Source: Paracoccaceae bacterium
Lineage (GTDB): Bacteria; Pseudomonadota; Alphaproteobacteria; Rhodobacterales; Rhodobacteraceae
NCBI GenBank assembly: GCA_003551745.1
Contig: PUNI01000507.1
Location: forward strand, 1 to 5,528
Direction of reading: 5' to 3'
DNA: 5,528 bases
Position numbers and translations under genes: made by a program. This document shows, piece after piece, positions 4,819-5,528 of the stretch. Numbering within the stretch: position 1 is the first letter of the stretch; the number at the start of each line of letters is the position of its first letter. Under the pieces are notes generated by a model. The model saw nothing but the letters and a program-made list of their open reading frames with translations, was not told the origin of the DNA and did not search any database.

Positions 4819-5528
4819 TCAATGGGATGATGTGTCGCGGGCGCCGCCCGCCCGCCTTCCTGGCAAGGCACGGTTGAGACGCCACAGCCCCGCCGCCGCG
4901 GCGATGGCAATGAGCCCGGCGAGGGCGATGGCCCCCGGAGTGGCCTCGATCAGCCGGAAATACTGGGTGAAGGCATGCAGCGCGCCGAAGGTCGCGGCCA
5001 TGTTGACCGTCTCGCGCCGCAGGCCGAGTGCCGCGCGGATGCCCACCGCCACGATCAGCACCGCCCAACCCACCGAGAACACCCAGGCCGGCAGCACCAG
5101 CGCCCGCGCCTCGAATGCCGCCTGCGCGGCGCGCCAGGCCTCCCACCCGTCCGAGCCTCCGCCCTCGGCCCAGACCTCCCAGCGCGGCCCCCAGAGATGC
5201 AGCCCGATCACATCGCCCCAGATCGACCCGGCCCAGAACGCGAGGTTGATACCGAGGAAACAGGACAGCGCGAGGGTCGAGGCATGGCGCGCCCAGCGCG
5301 GGGCGGCCCGAAGCGCCCAGAGATAGGCGCCACAGCCCACGGCCGACAGGAACAGGATGGTCAGCGCCGGCTCGACGAGCAGCCCGCCCCCGCTGCCCGG
5401 GGAAAAGAGCCCGCGCGCGCCCGGCACCAGCGCGAGCGACAGACCGGCGAGAAATGTCGCCGGGCGCAGGTCGACGGCCGCGCCCACCGCCACCAGAAGC
5501 GCCCCTGCATAAAGCAGGACCAGCGGAG
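4819..5528 (-). CDS. Multi-spanning membrane protein, N-terminus beyond right edge
   Basis: The visible 235 residues show about six hydrophobic segments (roughly residues 2-17, 23-40, 53-70, 82-102, 143-165 and 200-218). A Trp-rich, probably extracytoplasmic loop near 105-135 includes LWGPRWEVWAEGGGSDGW. A GTG at 5493 could act as a start, but the frame continues upstream without a stop through PLVLLYAGALLVAVGAAVD, a hydrophobic helix that this GTG would cut in half, so the gene almost certainly continues out of the window. The C-terminal part (NMAATFGALHAFTQYFRLIEA...LAGLIAIAAAAGLWRLNRAL) faintly recalls DUF2157-type membrane proteins; I hold that loosely. The stop at 4819-4821 lies 55 bases before the DsrE-like start, with no terminator between, indicating an operon. 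Confidence 0.75.
   Translation of the reverse strand, partial: PLVLLYAGALLVAVGAAVDLRPATFLAGLSLALVPGARGLFSPGSGGGLLVEPALTILFLSAVGCGAYLWALRAAPRWARHASTLALSCFLGINLAFWAGSIWGDVIGLHLWGPRWEVWAEGGGSDGWEAWRAAQAAFEARALVLPAWVFSVGWAVLIVAVGIRAALGLRRETVNMAATFGALHAFTQYFRLIEATPGAIALAGLIAIAAAAGLWRLNRALPGRRAGGARDTSSH

Noticed and set aside
5491..5493. GTG at 5493 as start of the membrane protein
   Set aside because: The frame continues upstream without a stop to the window edge and encodes the first half of a hydrophobic helix, so this GTG is most likely an internal Val codon.

Overview
This window looks like a chromosomal segment of a GC-rich alphaproteobacterium of the Rhodobacteraceae/Rhodobacterales. The evidence is the divergent regB / senC-regA locus, the near family-typical sequences of all three proteins, and very high GC with strong third-position GC in the real genes. 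All identifications come from motif and sequence recognition by eye; no search was run.

Layout. (1) 1-609, minus: N-terminal 203 residues of a membrane-anchored PAS protein, probably a DivL-like signalling protein, running off the left edge. (2) 610-803: a regulatory stretch with an AT-rich patch carrying a CtrA-like box, a weak promoter and an inverted repeat. (3) 804-2219, minus: RegB/PrrB redox-sensing histidine kinase. (4) 2220-2316: a divergent control region with a good regB promoter. (5) 2317-2934, plus: SenC/PrrC, a Sco-type copper/thioredoxin-fold protein. (6) 2935-3071: a promoter for regA with a RegA-box-like inverted repeat just upstream. (7) 3072-3626, plus: RegA/PrrA response regulator. 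(8) 3715-4272, plus: an unrecognised 185-residue protein made of three tandem repeats with an exact 62-residue period, with its own promoter and strong ribosome binding site. (9) 4284-4308: a perfect GC-rich hairpin between convergent genes. (10) 4326-4763, minus: exported DsrE-like protein. (11) 4819-5528, minus: multi-spanning membrane protein, open at the right edge, probably co-transcribed with the DsrE-like gene.

How it works together. RegB (quinone/redox sensing) phosphorylates RegA, which in relatives controls photosynthesis, respiration, carbon and nitrogen fixation genes. SenC serves cytochrome oxidase copper assembly and feeds into the same redox signalling. An operator-like repeat at the regA promoter suggests autoregulation by RegA, and a similar but weaker repeat lies upstream of the PAS gene. 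In well-known relatives regA is followed by hvrA and often ahcY; here the next gene is the triple-repeat protein, which is the least explained item in the window.

Start codons were revised for two genes. regB is called from 2219 rather than 2318, and regA from 3072 rather than a start further upstream. In both cases a sigma70-type promoter lies inside the longer open frame, and the shorter protein matches the family N-terminus.
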